From Sinomonas atrocyanea (lineage in GTDB: Bacteria; Actinomycetota; Actinomycetes; Actinomycetales; Micrococcaceae), in NCBI RefSeq assembly GCF_030811715.1, contig NZ_JAUSRH010000002.1:186001-250000 (forward strand): DNA of 64,000 nucleotides, written 5' to 3'. Below, piece after piece: positions 8,706-16,948 of the stretch. How positions within the stretch are numbered: the stretch's first letter is position 1; every line of letters starts with the position of its first letter. The notes beneath the pieces were generated by a model. It was not told the DNA's origin. It searched no databases and worked only from the letters and a program-made list of their open reading frames with translations. A program made the position numbers and the translations under genes.

Positions 8706-8751
8706 GTGATACGGGGTCCCAATCCCAAGCTGGCCTGCGGGGCGTGTCCTG

Positions 8752-9168
8752 CTAGGCACCCTTGAGCCAGCAGGAATCGACGACGCCGGACACCGCCGCG
8801 GTCTCGGTCCGCAGCGGGACGCGCTGCAGGCTCGTGGTGGTCCCTGACCGGCCCGCGTCCGGGCCGATCTCGACCTCCTTGAAGCCCACCACCGCGTACG
8901 TGTCGGAGAGGGCCTGGACGGCGCAGACCGCCGTGGCTGAGGCGTCCTTGCTCACCTGGAAGTCGATCTCCGCGTGCCACGGGTCGGGGGTCGAGAAGCC
9001 GATGTCGTTCGAACTCACCCCGGCGCGCATGCTCGAGGTGTAGGTGAGCCACGCGGCCGCCGCGATGCCCACCACGAGGGCCACTGCGGTGACCCACCGG
9101 GCCCTCTGCTTCGTCAACCGGCGCCTGGTGGCGCCATAGCGGGCAGCGAGAGCGGGGGAGTCGGTCAC
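8752..9168 (-). CDS. DUF4307 domain-containing membrane protein
   Basis: 138-aa protein with an Arg/Lys-rich N-terminus, one membrane segment (TAVALVVGIAAAAWLTYTS, about residues 27-45) and an outer domain of about 90 residues ending with a single cysteine pair (AVCAVQAL and DSCWLKGA). It belongs to the DUF4307 family, found beside mca throughout actinobacteria (Rv1081c, recalled). No function is established. The GTG start lies six bases after a minus-strand TAGAAT, so it is probably leaderless and shares an 18-bp divergent promoter with mca. Confidence 0.88.
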   Translation of the reverse strand: MTDSPALAARYGATRRRLTKQRARWVTAVALVVGIAAAAWLTYTSSMRAGVSSNDIGFSTPDPWHAEIDFQVSKDASATAVCAVQALSDTYAVVGFKEVEIGPDAGRSGTTTSLQRVPLRTETAAVSGVVDSCWLKGA

Positions 9169-9173
9169 CTGAC

Positions 9174-9180
9174 TATTCTA
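9174..9180. promoter_or_regulatory. Back-to-back overlapping -10 elements for mca and DUF4307
   Basis: The 18-bp gap between two GTG starts contains TATTCT on the plus strand (9174-9179, seven bases before mca) and TAGAAT on the minus strand (complement of 9175-9180, six bases before DUF4307). The two hexamers share five positions. Confidence 0.6.
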
Positions 9181-9186
9181 GGAGAC

Positions 9187-10092
9187 GTGTCAGAGACCGA
9201 TAGCGCCCTGCGCCTCCTCGCCGTGCATGCCCACCCCGACGACGAGTCGAGCAAGGGCGCCCCGATGATGGCGAAGTACCTCGCCGAGGGACACGAGGTC
9301 ATGGTCGTCTCCTGCACGGACGGCTCCCGGGGGGACATCCAGAACCCGCACATCCTCGACGCCCCGCACCCGCGGCGGGACATGGCCGGGGCGCGGCGCC
9401 TCGAGATGGCCGCCGCGCGCGAGATCCTCGGGGTCGACCACCGTTGGCTCGGGTTCATCGACTCGGGCCTGCCGGAGGGCGACCCGCTGCCGCCGCTGCC
9501 CTGGGGCTCCTTCGCGACGCTGCCGATCGAGCAGGCCTCCGCGCCCCTCGTGCGGCTCATGCGCGAATTCCGCCCGCACGTGGTCGTGGCCTACGACGAG
9601 AACGGCGGCTACCCCCACCCGGACCACATCATGGCCCACCGCGTGGCCGTGGAGGCGTTCCGCGCGGCGGGACAGGAGGGCGCCTACCCCGACGCCGGGG
9701 AACCCTGGGCCCCCTCGAAGCTCTACTACGACGTCTCCTTCAACCCGGACAAGGTCCGCCGCATCCATGACGCGCTCGTCGCCGCCGGGCTCACCTCGCC
9801 GTACGCCGACTGGATGGCCCGCGCCACCGAGAACGACGCCGAGGGGCACCGGCCCTGGACCTCCCGCCACCGCGTGACCACCCACGTCGAGTGCGCCGAG
9901 TACTTCGAGGTCCGCGACCGTGCGCTCCTCGCCCACGCAACGCAGATCGACCCCGACGGCTGGTTCTTCGCGGTCCCGCTCGAGCTGCGGCAGCACGAGT
10001 GGCCCTGGGAGGACTACGCCCTCATCGAGTCCGCAGTGGGCTTCCCCGACGAGGGGACGACCGAGGGGGACCTCTTCGCCGGGCTACGATAG
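9187..10092 (+). CDS. mca: Mycothiol S-conjugate amidase
   Basis: 301-aa zinc metallohydrolase of the LmbE/PIG-L fold. It cleaves mycothiol S-conjugates of toxins and drugs into glucosaminyl-inositol and a mercapturic acid that is exported. The zinc-binding AHPDDES motif is at about residues 11-19, with the catalytic Asp, and the second metal motif GGYPHPDHIMAHR is near 140. The Mca-type C-terminal region ELRQHEWPWEDYALIES separates it from MshB. Start is the GTG at 9187 with AGGAG close upstream; earlier in-frame starts overlap DUF4307. Its presence implies that the organism makes mycothiol. Confidence 0.95.
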   Translation: MSETDSALRLLAVHAHPDDESSKGAPMMAKYLAEGHEVMVVSCTDGSRGDIQNPHILDAPHPRRDMAGARRLEMAAAREILGVDHRWLGFIDSGLPEGDPLPPLPWGSFATLPIEQASAPLVRLMREFRPHVVVAYDENGGYPHPDHIMAHRVAVEAFRAAGQEGAYPDAGEPWAPSKLYYDVSFNPDKVRRIHDALVAAGLTSPYADWMARATENDAEGHRPWTSRHRVTTHVECAEYFEVRDRALLAHATQIDPDGWFFAVPLELRQHEWPWEDYALIESAVGFPDEGTTEGDLFAGLR

Positions 10093-10096
10093 ATCG

Positions 10097-10408
10097 GTGC
10101 AGAATCTCCTCGTCGCCCTCACCCAGACACCGGCTCCGTCGCCTTCGGGCTCGCTGCGGCCGGGGCTGAGCGAGGACATGATCACCCCCGGGAACTGGGG
10201 TTTCGCGGCCACCGCCTTCGTGGTGCTCCTCACCATCTTCCTCATCATCGACATGGTCCGGCGCCTCCGCCGGATGCGCTACCGCGCCCAGGTGGAGGAG
10301 TCCCGCGGCGGCGCCGAGGAGACCGGAGCCGGCGAGCGCAGCGAGCCCTCACCGGAGGACTCCGACCCCCAGGCGCCGGGACGCGGCCGCGCCAACGGCC
10401 GCCCCTGA
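10097..10408 (+). CDS. Small conserved single-pass membrane protein downstream of mca
   Basis: 103-aa protein: a short N-terminus rich in Pro and Ser, one membrane helix (FAATAFVVLLTIFLIIDMVRR, about residues 35-55), then a basic stretch and an acidic, Pro-rich cytoplasmic tail. It starts four bases after mca, at a GTG preceded by TACGAT with a six-base gap, so it may also have its own leaderless promoter inside the mca end. A comparable small membrane protein (Rv1083, recalled) follows mca in mycobacteria. Function unknown. Confidence 0.75.
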   Translation: MQNLLVALTQTPAPSPSGSLRPGLSEDMITPGNWGFAATAFVVLLTIFLIIDMVRRLRRMRYRAQVEESRGGAEETGAGERSEPSPEDSDPQAPGRGRANGRP

Positions 10409-10421
10409 CCGCGCGACACCA

Positions 10422-10447
10422 GTGGCAACGCGTGGCAACGTGTTGCC
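10422..10447. promoter_or_regulatory. Candidate operator upstream of the MFS gene
   Basis: GTGGCAACG occurs twice (10422-10430 and 10432-10440, 10 bp apart), and the second copy forms the inverted repeat GGCAAC-GT-GTTGCC (10434-10447). It lies 113 bp before the MFS ATG. The regulator is not identifiable here. Confidence 0.4.
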
Positions 10448-10559
10448 GGCGGACTCCCTGAGCCTTAGTCTCGCTGTGGCCTCGGCGCGAAGGTGACCGG
10501 GGCCACAGGCCACGGAGTCCGGCGCCCCCGGTGCGGGATTCCCGACAGGGGAGGCACCG

Positions 10560-11963
10560 ATGGACCAGACGACAATCCGCAGGCTGTCCGATGAGGCGAC
10601 GCAGCTGCTGATGAACAAGGCGGGCACGTCATCCAGCCGCCGGGGCGGCTGGATGATGATCGCGACCATCCTCATCGAGGCATGGGACCTCTACGCGCTC
10701 TCGTTCGTGCTCGTCTTCATCAAGACCGAGTACAGCCCCACGGCGTTCGAGCTCGGCTGGCTCACGGCCGGCGTGCAGGGTGGCGCGCTGATCGGCGCGG
10801 TGCTCGGCGGCGTCGTGGCCGACCGCCTGGGCCGCAAGCGGGTCTTCATCATCACGATGGTGCTCTTCATCGTGCTCGCGATCGCCCAGGGCTTCTCGCA
10901 GAACGTGTGGGACCTGATCATCCTGCGCATCCTCATCGGGATCCCGCTCGGCTCCGACATCTCCAACGGCTACGCGTACATCATGGAGTCGATGTCCAAG
11001 GGCGCCCGCGACCGCATGGGCAGCCGCTGGCAGGGGATGTTCGGCCTCGGCGAGGTGCTCTCCATCGTGGTCATCACCATCATGTACGTCACCGGGATCG
11101 ACCACGCCATCCTGTGGCGGGTGGCCCTCGCGATCGGCGCGGTCCCCGCGTTCATCCTCCTGCTGGCCCGGCTCGACCTCCCCGAGACCCCCCTCTCGCT
11201 CATCCACCAGGGCAGGTTCACCAAGGCCAAGGAAGTCTCGCTGCGCCTCTTCGACGAGCCGCTCGACATGCTCCCGAACGAGGACGTGAAGCTCCTCAAG
11301 CCCAAGGTCGGCGACTTCCTGCAGGTCATCTGGGCCGACCGCACCAAGCGGCGCGCCACGATCTTCGCCTGGATCTCCAACGCCTGCCAGGGCGCGGAGT
11401 TCACCGCGTTCGGCTTCTACCTGCCCGTCATCCTCGTCACAGCCGGCGTCGGCGTCGCCTCCAACGCCAACATCACGGGCACCAACATCGTCACCGCGGC
11501 CATCTACGTCCTGGCCACTATCTCGGGCTTCCTCGCCCCGGTGATGATCGAGCGAACGGGCCACCGCGGGGTGGCGATGTGGGGCTTCGGCCTCGCATTC
11601 ATCGGCCTCGTGGTGGGGGCCTTCGCGCTGGGCGCCAAGGTCGAATGGCTGATCGTCCTGGGCGCGGCGGTGCTCATGTGGGGGCATTACTGGGATGCCT
11701 CCAACGGCATGACGATCGCCTCCATGGTGGCTCCGGCCCGGTTCAAGGCCACCGCGTCCGGGTTCGGCTACGTCTTCGTGAAGGCGGCCTCGTTCTTCGG
11801 GGCGTTCGTGTTCCCCTTCATGACCAGCGCGTGGGGCCCGGTCGGGGCGACCCTGGCCGTCTCCGTCCTGTCCCTCATCGGGTTCCTGTCCGCGAAGTTC
11901 ATCCTCCCGGAGGTCTACAACTACGTCGAGTCCGAGGAGGTCCGCATGGGGGTCACCGAGTGA
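10560..11963 (+). CDS. MFS transporter (sugar/organic-acid porter type)
   Basis: 467-aa permease with about 12 membrane segments. The loop 2-3 signature VVADRLGRKRVF is clear at about residues 82-93, and a central cytoplasmic loop follows the porter-type motif LPETPLSL. These features place it near the sugar-porter and aromatic-acid/H+ symporter branches, but the substrate cannot be read from sequence. GGGGAGG lies five bases before the ATG. A 151-base gap upstream holds a repeat that may be an operator. Its end overlaps the convergent NodB-GT2 gene by 11 bp, so no terminator separates them. Confidence 0.88.
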   Translation: MDQTTIRRLSDEATQLLMNKAGTSSSRRGGWMMIATILIEAWDLYALSFVLVFIKTEYSPTAFELGWLTAGVQGGALIGAVLGGVVADRLGRKRVFIITMVLFIVLAIAQGFSQNVWDLIILRILIGIPLGSDISNGYAYIMESMSKGARDRMGSRWQGMFGLGEVLSIVVITIMYVTGIDHAILWRVALAIGAVPAFILLLARLDLPETPLSLIHQGRFTKAKEVSLRLFDEPLDMLPNEDVKLLKPKVGDFLQVIWADRTKRRATIFAWISNACQGAEFTAFGFYLPVILVTAGVGVASNANITGTNIVTAAIYVLATISGFLAPVMIERTGHRGVAMWGFGLAFIGLVVGAFALGAKVEWLIVLGAAVLMWGHYWDASNGMTIASMVAPARFKATASGFGYVFVKAASFFGAFVFPFMTSAWGPVGATLAVSVLSLIGFLSAKFILPEVYNYVESEEVRMGVTE

Positions 11964-14148
11964 GGGACCCCTCCGTCGCGGGCGGGACGTTCAGGCTCCC
12001 GTAGCGTTCCATGCGGTGCCACTTCAGGTGCAGGCCGGCGAGCGCCGTGAATACCGACTGGATGACCACGAGGTACATGAGCTGGCGGTACACGACCTGC
12101 TGCAGGGGCAGCGTCCACAGCGGGCCCAGCTTCTCTCGGTCCAGGCGGAACGCGTACGCGGCCATGGCCAGCTGGGCGCCCATGAAGGCCAGCCACAGCA
12201 CTCCGATCCGCACGGGGTCAAGGAACACCAGGCCATACAGGGCGAACACGTCCACGATCGGCGCGAAGAGGGGCAGGAGGACCTGCAGCACGAGCAGGTA
12301 TCCGAGTCCGCGGCGCCCCAGCTTGCCGGCCGCACCGCCCTGGAGCACTGCTCCGCGGTGCTTCCACATCGCCTGAAGGGTCCCGTAGCACCAGCGGTAC
12401 CGCTGCTTCCAGAGCGCGCCGAGGGTCGCCGGCGCCTCCGTCCAGGCCCGAGCGTTGTCCTTGTACACGACCCGCCAGCCATCGCGGCACAGGGCCATGG
12501 TCAGGTCCGTGTCCTCGGCGAGCGTGTCGCTGCTGACGCCGCCGAGGCGCAGGAGCACGTCGCGCCGGAAGGCGCCGATCGCCCCTGGGACGGTCGGCAT
12601 GCACTCCGCGAGGTCGAAAAGCCGCCGGTCCAGGTTGAAGCCCACGACGTACTCGATGTGCTGCCAGGCTCCGAGCACGCCGCCGCGGTTCGCCACCTTC
12701 GTGTTGCCCGAGACGGCACCGACCCGGGGGTCGGCCAGCGGCTGCACGAGGGCATGGACCGTGCCCGGTTCGAAGACGGTGTCGCCGTCCACCATCACGA
12801 CGATCTCGTGGGAGGCCGCGCGCAGGCCCGTGTTGAGCGCCGAGGGCTTGCCGCCGTTCTCCTGGCGCAGCACGGTCACTCCGGGGAGCGCGAGTGCTTG
12901 GACGATGTCCGCGGTGCCGTCGGTCGAGCCGTCGTCCACGACGATGATCTCCACCGGGTGCTCGGACGCGGCGATTGACCTGACGGCGGCCTCGATGCCC
13001 GCCGCCTCGTTGTAGGCGGGCACGATCACCGTGACCGGCTCGGTGACCTCGGGTCGCAGCGGGGCGTCCCGTCGGCGCTTCCCGCGGCGCGCGAGCCGGT
13101 GGTGGCGGGACGCCACGGCGACGACGAGGACGGCCCGGACCAGTGTGACGACTCCGCTTGCGGCGAGCAGCCACGAGATCACGGCCACGACGGTGCCGCT
13201 GGCCTGGACCCCGCCCACGAAGGCGGCCCCGATGAGCTGCTCGGAAGGAGGGGCGGTCCGCAGGGTCGGGATGCCGAGGGCCTCGCCCACGCTCGTCACC
13301 CGGTCCCCCTGCGCGGCAGCCCGGTCGAGCACCTGCTCGAGGGCGGCCACGGTCTGGCTGCGGTCGCCGCCGCCGTCGTGCATGAGCAGGACCTGCCCCT
13401 GGCTGCCCGTCGGGACGGCGTTCTTGACGATCTGCGGCACACCGGGCCGCGACCAGTCCTCGCTGTCGAGCGTGCTGAGCACGGTGAGGTAGCCGTCAGA
13501 GGCGCTCGAGCGCATGGCAGACCACGTCTGCGTGGTGACGGCATCGTTCTCGGAGCTGTACGGGGGGCGCAGGAGCGTGGCTGTCCTGCCCGTGATCCCG
13601 GCGACGGCACGCTGGGCGCCCTGCACCTCGAGCTGGCGCCGCCACTCGGGGACCTTCCCCAGGTCCGCGTGGGTGAGGGTGTGGATCCCGACCTCGTGGC
13701 CCTCGGCGACCATGCGGCGGACGAGGTCGGGGTGGTCGATCGCCGCCGTGCCCACCACGAAGAAGGTCGCGTGGACGTGGTGGGCCTTCAGGACATCCAG
13801 GATCCGCGGGGTCCACGTCGGGTCGGGGCCGTCGTCGAAGGTGAGGGCCAGCGTGCGCTCCGGCGGGCGGGCGGTGCGGACCGTGGACGATCTCGCGTCG
13901 ACCACCGGGCCGCCGTTGAGCACGGAGGCGGGCACGCCGTCGGAGCCGGTCGCGGCGGTCACGGAGTCGTCCCCGATCCCGGCCAGGTGCTGGGTGTACC
14001 CCTGGACGGCCAGGGCCAGCGCGAGTCCGATCAGGAGCGCCGCCAGCACGATCCAGTGGGTCCTGACCCGGCCCGGCTGCCGGCTGGCCGCCGCGCGGCC
14101 GCGCGGGGGCTTCCGGATCCCTCGCACGGGCGAGCGCATGCCGGTCAC
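11953..14148 (-). CDS. Bifunctional polysaccharide deacetylase / processive family-2 glycosyltransferase
   Basis: 731-aa fusion. After an N-terminal membrane helix (about 30-50) comes a NodB deacetylase domain with all five motifs: TFDDGPD, the metal histidines in GIHTLTHADL, RPPYSS, DSEDW and LLMHDGGG. Another helix leads to a GT2 domain with VPAYNE, VDDGSTDGT, DGDTVF, EDTDL and the processivity motif QRYRW, then about four C-terminal helices. The architecture suggests synthesis of an N-acetylhexosamine polymer at the membrane, with deacetylation outside the cell, similar to poly-N-acetylglucosamine or chitooligosaccharide systems. GTG 14148 overlaps the upstream stop by GTGA; ATG 14139 is the alternative. 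Its 3' end overlaps the MFS gene. Confidence 0.9.
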   Translation of the reverse strand: MTGMRSPVRGIRKPPRGRAAASRQPGRVRTHWIVLAALLIGLALALAVQGYTQHLAGIGDDSVTAATGSDGVPASVLNGGPVVDARSSTVRTARPPERTLALTFDDGPDPTWTPRILDVLKAHHVHATFFVVGTAAIDHPDLVRRMVAEGHEVGIHTLTHADLGKVPEWRRQLEVQGAQRAVAGITGRTATLLRPPYSSENDAVTTQTWSAMRSSASDGYLTVLSTLDSEDWSRPGVPQIVKNAVPTGSQGQVLLMHDGGGDRSQTVAALEQVLDRAAAQGDRVTSVGEALGIPTLRTAPPSEQLIGAAFVGGVQASGTVVAVISWLLAASGVVTLVRAVLVVAVASRHHRLARRGKRRRDAPLRPEVTEPVTVIVPAYNEAAGIEAAVRSIAASEHPVEIIVVDDGSTDGTADIVQALALPGVTVLRQENGGKPSALNTGLRAASHEIVVMVDGDTVFEPGTVHALVQPLADPRVGAVSGNTKVANRGGVLGAWQHIEYVVGFNLDRRLFDLAECMPTVPGAIGAFRRDVLLRLGGVSSDTLAEDTDLTMALCRDGWRVVYKDNARAWTEAPATLGALWKQRYRWCYGTLQAMWKHRGAVLQGGAAGKLGRRGLGYLLVLQVLLPLFAPIVDVFALYGLVFLDPVRIGVLWLAFMGAQLAMAAYAFRLDREKLGPLWTLPLQQVVYRQLMYLVVIQSVFTALAGLHLKWHRMERYGSLNVPPATEGSLTR

Positions 14149-14708
14149 GGGTGCGCGGGCGGGGTAGCGCGGCGCGTCTGCCCGGGGGCGGCGGGGTTGC
14201 CGGGGCCCGGCTGCTGGGTCGCAACGGGTACCGGCGCCGGGGCCGGCGCCACCGGTGCGGCGGTCGGGGCCGGGGCCTGCTGGGCCGGCGCTGCGGGTGC
14301 GCCTGCGCCGCCCGGGGCGATCCTGGCCGCCGGAGCGGGCGCGACCTGTGCCGCCGGAACGGCCACGGGCGCAGCAGGGCGCGCACCGGCGGCCCCCGCG
14401 GCGCCCCCCGCGGCGCCCGCAGCGGCGCCCGGGGCCGGCCCGCCGGTCGCGGCGGGGGCACTGGGCGAAGCCGGCGCGGGAGCCGGGGGCGCCGCCGGAA
14501 GGGGCAGGAAGGGGGCTGCTGCGTTCGGGCTGCCGCCGAGGAGGGCGAGCCCGACGACGCCGAGATACGCCGCCACGAGCATCAGGGCCACGGCGCCCGC
14601 GGCCCGCATGAGCCGGAGCTTGCGGCCCGTCGAGTCCACGAAGATCGGACGGGCGGCCCGCTGTGCGGGCGCGCGGCTGCCGGGGATGCTGCTGGGGGGA
14701 GTGTCCAT
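14145..14708 (-). CDS. Pro/Ala-rich single-pass membrane protein, coupled to the deacetylase-synthase
   Basis: 187-aa protein with a basic N-terminus, one membrane helix (about residues 33-55, AVALMLVAAYLGVVGLALLGG) and an outer tail of some 125 residues made almost only of Ala, Pro, Gly and Val. Such a tail fits a flexible stalk across the wall. The stop overlaps the GTG of the NodB-GT2 gene by four bases, so the two are probably made in fixed ratio. A Pro/Gly-rich membrane protein beside a NodB protein also occurs in mycobacteria (Rv1097c with Rv1096, recalled). Low-complexity sequence prevents any functional call. TACACT lies nine bases before the ATG. Confidence 0.75.
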   Translation of the reverse strand: MDTPPSSIPGSRAPAQRAARPIFVDSTGRKLRLMRAAGAVALMLVAAYLGVVGLALLGGSPNAAAPFLPLPAAPPAPAPASPSAPAATGGPAPGAAAGAAGGAAGAAGARPAAPVAVPAAQVAPAPAARIAPGGAGAPAAPAQQAPAPTAAPVAPAPAPVPVATQQPGPGNPAAPGQTRRATPPAHP

Positions 14709-14807
14709 CGGTAGGACAGTGTAGGCGGTGGGCCGCCCGGATGGCACTCCGAGGACCATCCGTCGCCCCGGGTACCAGCGGCAGCCGGGGTCGGGCAGAC
14801 TCGGACC

Positions 14808-16913
14808 ATGACGAACCGCCTCGCCGGGCAGGCCTCGGCCTACCTGCGCCAGCACGCCGAGAATCCCGTCCACTGGCAGCCGTTCGGAGACGACGCCTTC
14901 GCGGAGGCCGCACGCCGGGACGTCCCGGTCTTCCTCTCGATCGGCTACGCCGCGTGCCACTGGTGCCACGTCATGGCCCATGAGTCCTTCGAGGACCCGG
15001 CCGCGGCCGAGCAGCTCAACGCCGGCTTCGTCTGCGTGAAGGTGGACCGCGAGGAGCGCCCCGACGTGGATTCGGTCTACATGGCCGCATGCCAGGCCAT
15101 GACAGGCCAGGGCGGGTGGCCCCTGAGCGTCTTCACCCTCCCCGACGGGCGCGCCTTCTACGCAGGGACCTACTTCCCGCCGGCCCCCCGCCCGGGCCAG
15201 CCGAGCTTCCGGCAGGTCCTGGACGCGGTCTCGGAGGCCTGGCGGGACCGGCGCGAGGCCGTGGAGCGCCAGGCCGGCTCGCTCGCGGACGCCCTGGGCG
15301 GCCTGTTCTCCGACCAGCTGCTCGGCATCGGCGCGGACGCCCGGCACGACCGCGCGGCGCTGGCCTCCGCGCTGGGCGACGCCGTGGTGGCCCTGGCCCG
15401 GACGGAGGACCGCTCCCACGGCGGCTTCGGCACCGCGCCCAAGTTCCCGCCGTCCCCGGTGCTCGAATTCCTCCTCCGGCATGCCGCAGGCACTGCCCCC
15501 ACCGCGGAGGATGCCCGGGGCCTTGCCGGGCGCACGCTGGCGGCGATGTGCCGCTCGGCGCTCTTCGACGTGCTCGGCGGCGGGTTCGCGCGCTACTCCG
15601 TGACCGCGGACTGGTCCCTGCCGCACTACGAGAAGATGCTCTACGACAACGCCCAGCTGCTGCGTCTCCTCGCGCACTGGGTGCGGCTCGGGGGCTCGGA
15701 GGAGTTTCCCGAGGAGGAGGCGCGGGAGGCTGCCTCGCTCACGGCGGACTGGATGGTCCGCGAGCTCGGGCTTCCCGGCGGCGGCTTCGCGTCCTCGCTC
15801 GATGCGGACTCCGAGCGGGATGGCCGCCGCGTCGAGGGCGGCTACTACGTCTGGACCCGGCGGGAGCTCGCCGACGCGGTGGCGGACGCGGACGACGCCG
15901 GGCGGCTGGCGAGCCTGTTCGGCCTGCCCCTCGGCGAGCACGCCTCCTCCGCGGCCCCGCTGCATGTGGGACGGGCCCTGACCGCGGAGGAGCACGGGCG
16001 CCTCGCACGCCACCGGGACGTCCTGCACGCGGCCCGGACGCTGCGGACGCCGCCGTCCCGGGACGAGAAGGCGGTGGCGGGCTGGAACGGCCTCGCGGTC
16101 GCGGCCCTCGCCGACGCGGCGTGGGCCCTGGACCGTCCCGGGCTCCTCGGCCCCGCGAGGGCAGCGGCGGCGCTCCTCAAGGACGTGCACTGGGACGGCG
16201 AGCGGCTCCTGCGCGTCTCGCACGGGGGCTCCGCGGCAGGCATCGAGGGGCTCCTCGCCGACTATGCCGGCTGCGCGGAGGGGGCCCTCGCGCTGTACGC
16301 CGCGACCGGGGACGAGCAGTGGTACGTCTGGGCCGAGGACCTCCTCGGGGTCGCGTCGCACCGGTTCATCGCCGAGGGCCTCCTCTCCGATGCCGCCGCC
16401 GACGGTCCAGCTGCGTCGCATGCCCGAGGCGTGCGGGCGGCCCTCGCTGGGGCCCGCAGCCTCGATCCCCACGACGCAGAGGCCCCCAGCGGTGCCTCGC
16501 TGCTGGCCGGGACGATGCTGGCCCACGCCGCGTACAGCGGATCGGCCGGCCACCGCGCGGCGGCAGAGTCGATCGTGGCCGGGCTGCCGCGCCTGCTCAG
16601 GGAGGGGCCCCGCTCGGCCGGGTGGCTCCTGGCCGTGGCCCAGGCCCTGCTCGCCGGCCCCGTCGAGGTGGCGATCGTCGGCGGCGCGGGGGAGGACCGC
16701 CGTCGTCTGCAGGCCGAGGCCCTCGCCTCGCCCGCGCCCGGCACCGTCGTCGCGGTGGGCGAGCCCGGCGCCCCCTCCCGGGTGCCTCTCCTCGCCGACC
16801 GCCCCGCGGCGCCCGACGGCGGCCCGCTCGCCTATGTCTGCGTGGACTTCGCGTGCCGGCTGCCGGTGGGCACGCCGCGCGAGCTCCGCCAGGAGCTGGC
16901 AGCGGTGCGCTGA
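14808..16913 (+). CDS. DUF255 thioredoxin-fold protein (YyaL/SSP411 family)
   Basis: 701-aa cytoplasmic protein. The N-terminal thioredoxin-like domain starts with the family motif HAENPVHWQPF and carries the Cys pair in ACHWCHVM (about residues 47-54), then EERPDVDSVYM and GGWPLSVF. The remaining 500 residues form an (alpha/alpha)6-barrel region related to N-acylglucosamine 2-epimerases, with LPHYEKMLYDNAQL and ASSLDADSE. Biochemical role is unproven in any bacterium. CAGACT ends six bases before the ATG and no ribosome site is visible, so a leaderless message is likely. Position after mca and before the TrhA-like gene matches Rv1084. Confidence 0.92.
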   Translation: MTNRLAGQASAYLRQHAENPVHWQPFGDDAFAEAARRDVPVFLSIGYAACHWCHVMAHESFEDPAAAEQLNAGFVCVKVDREERPDVDSVYMAACQAMTGQGGWPLSVFTLPDGRAFYAGTYFPPAPRPGQPSFRQVLDAVSEAWRDRREAVERQAGSLADALGGLFSDQLLGIGADARHDRAALASALGDAVVALARTEDRSHGGFGTAPKFPPSPVLEFLLRHAAGTAPTAEDARGLAGRTLAAMCRSALFDVLGGGFARYSVTADWSLPHYEKMLYDNAQLLRLLAHWVRLGGSEEFPEEEAREAASLTADWMVRELGLPGGGFASSLDADSERDGRRVEGGYYVWTRRELADAVADADDAGRLASLFGLPLGEHASSAAPLHVGRALTAEEHGRLARHRDVLHAARTLRTPPSRDEKAVAGWNGLAVAALADAAWALDRPGLLGPARAAAALLKDVHWDGERLLRVSHGGSAAGIEGLLADYAGCAEGALALYAATGDEQWYVWAEDLLGVASHRFIAEGLLSDAAADGPAASHARGVRAALAGARSLDPHDAEAPSGASLLAGTMLAHAAYSGSAGHRAAAESIVAGLPRLLREGPRSAGWLLAVAQALLAGPVEVAIVGGAGEDRRRLQAEALASPAPGTVVAVGEPGAPSRVPLLADRPAAPDGGPLAYVCVDFACRLPVGTPRELRQELAAVR

Positions 16914-16948
16914 GAGCCGAGGCCGGCCGCCGGCCGCGGCGCCCCGCG

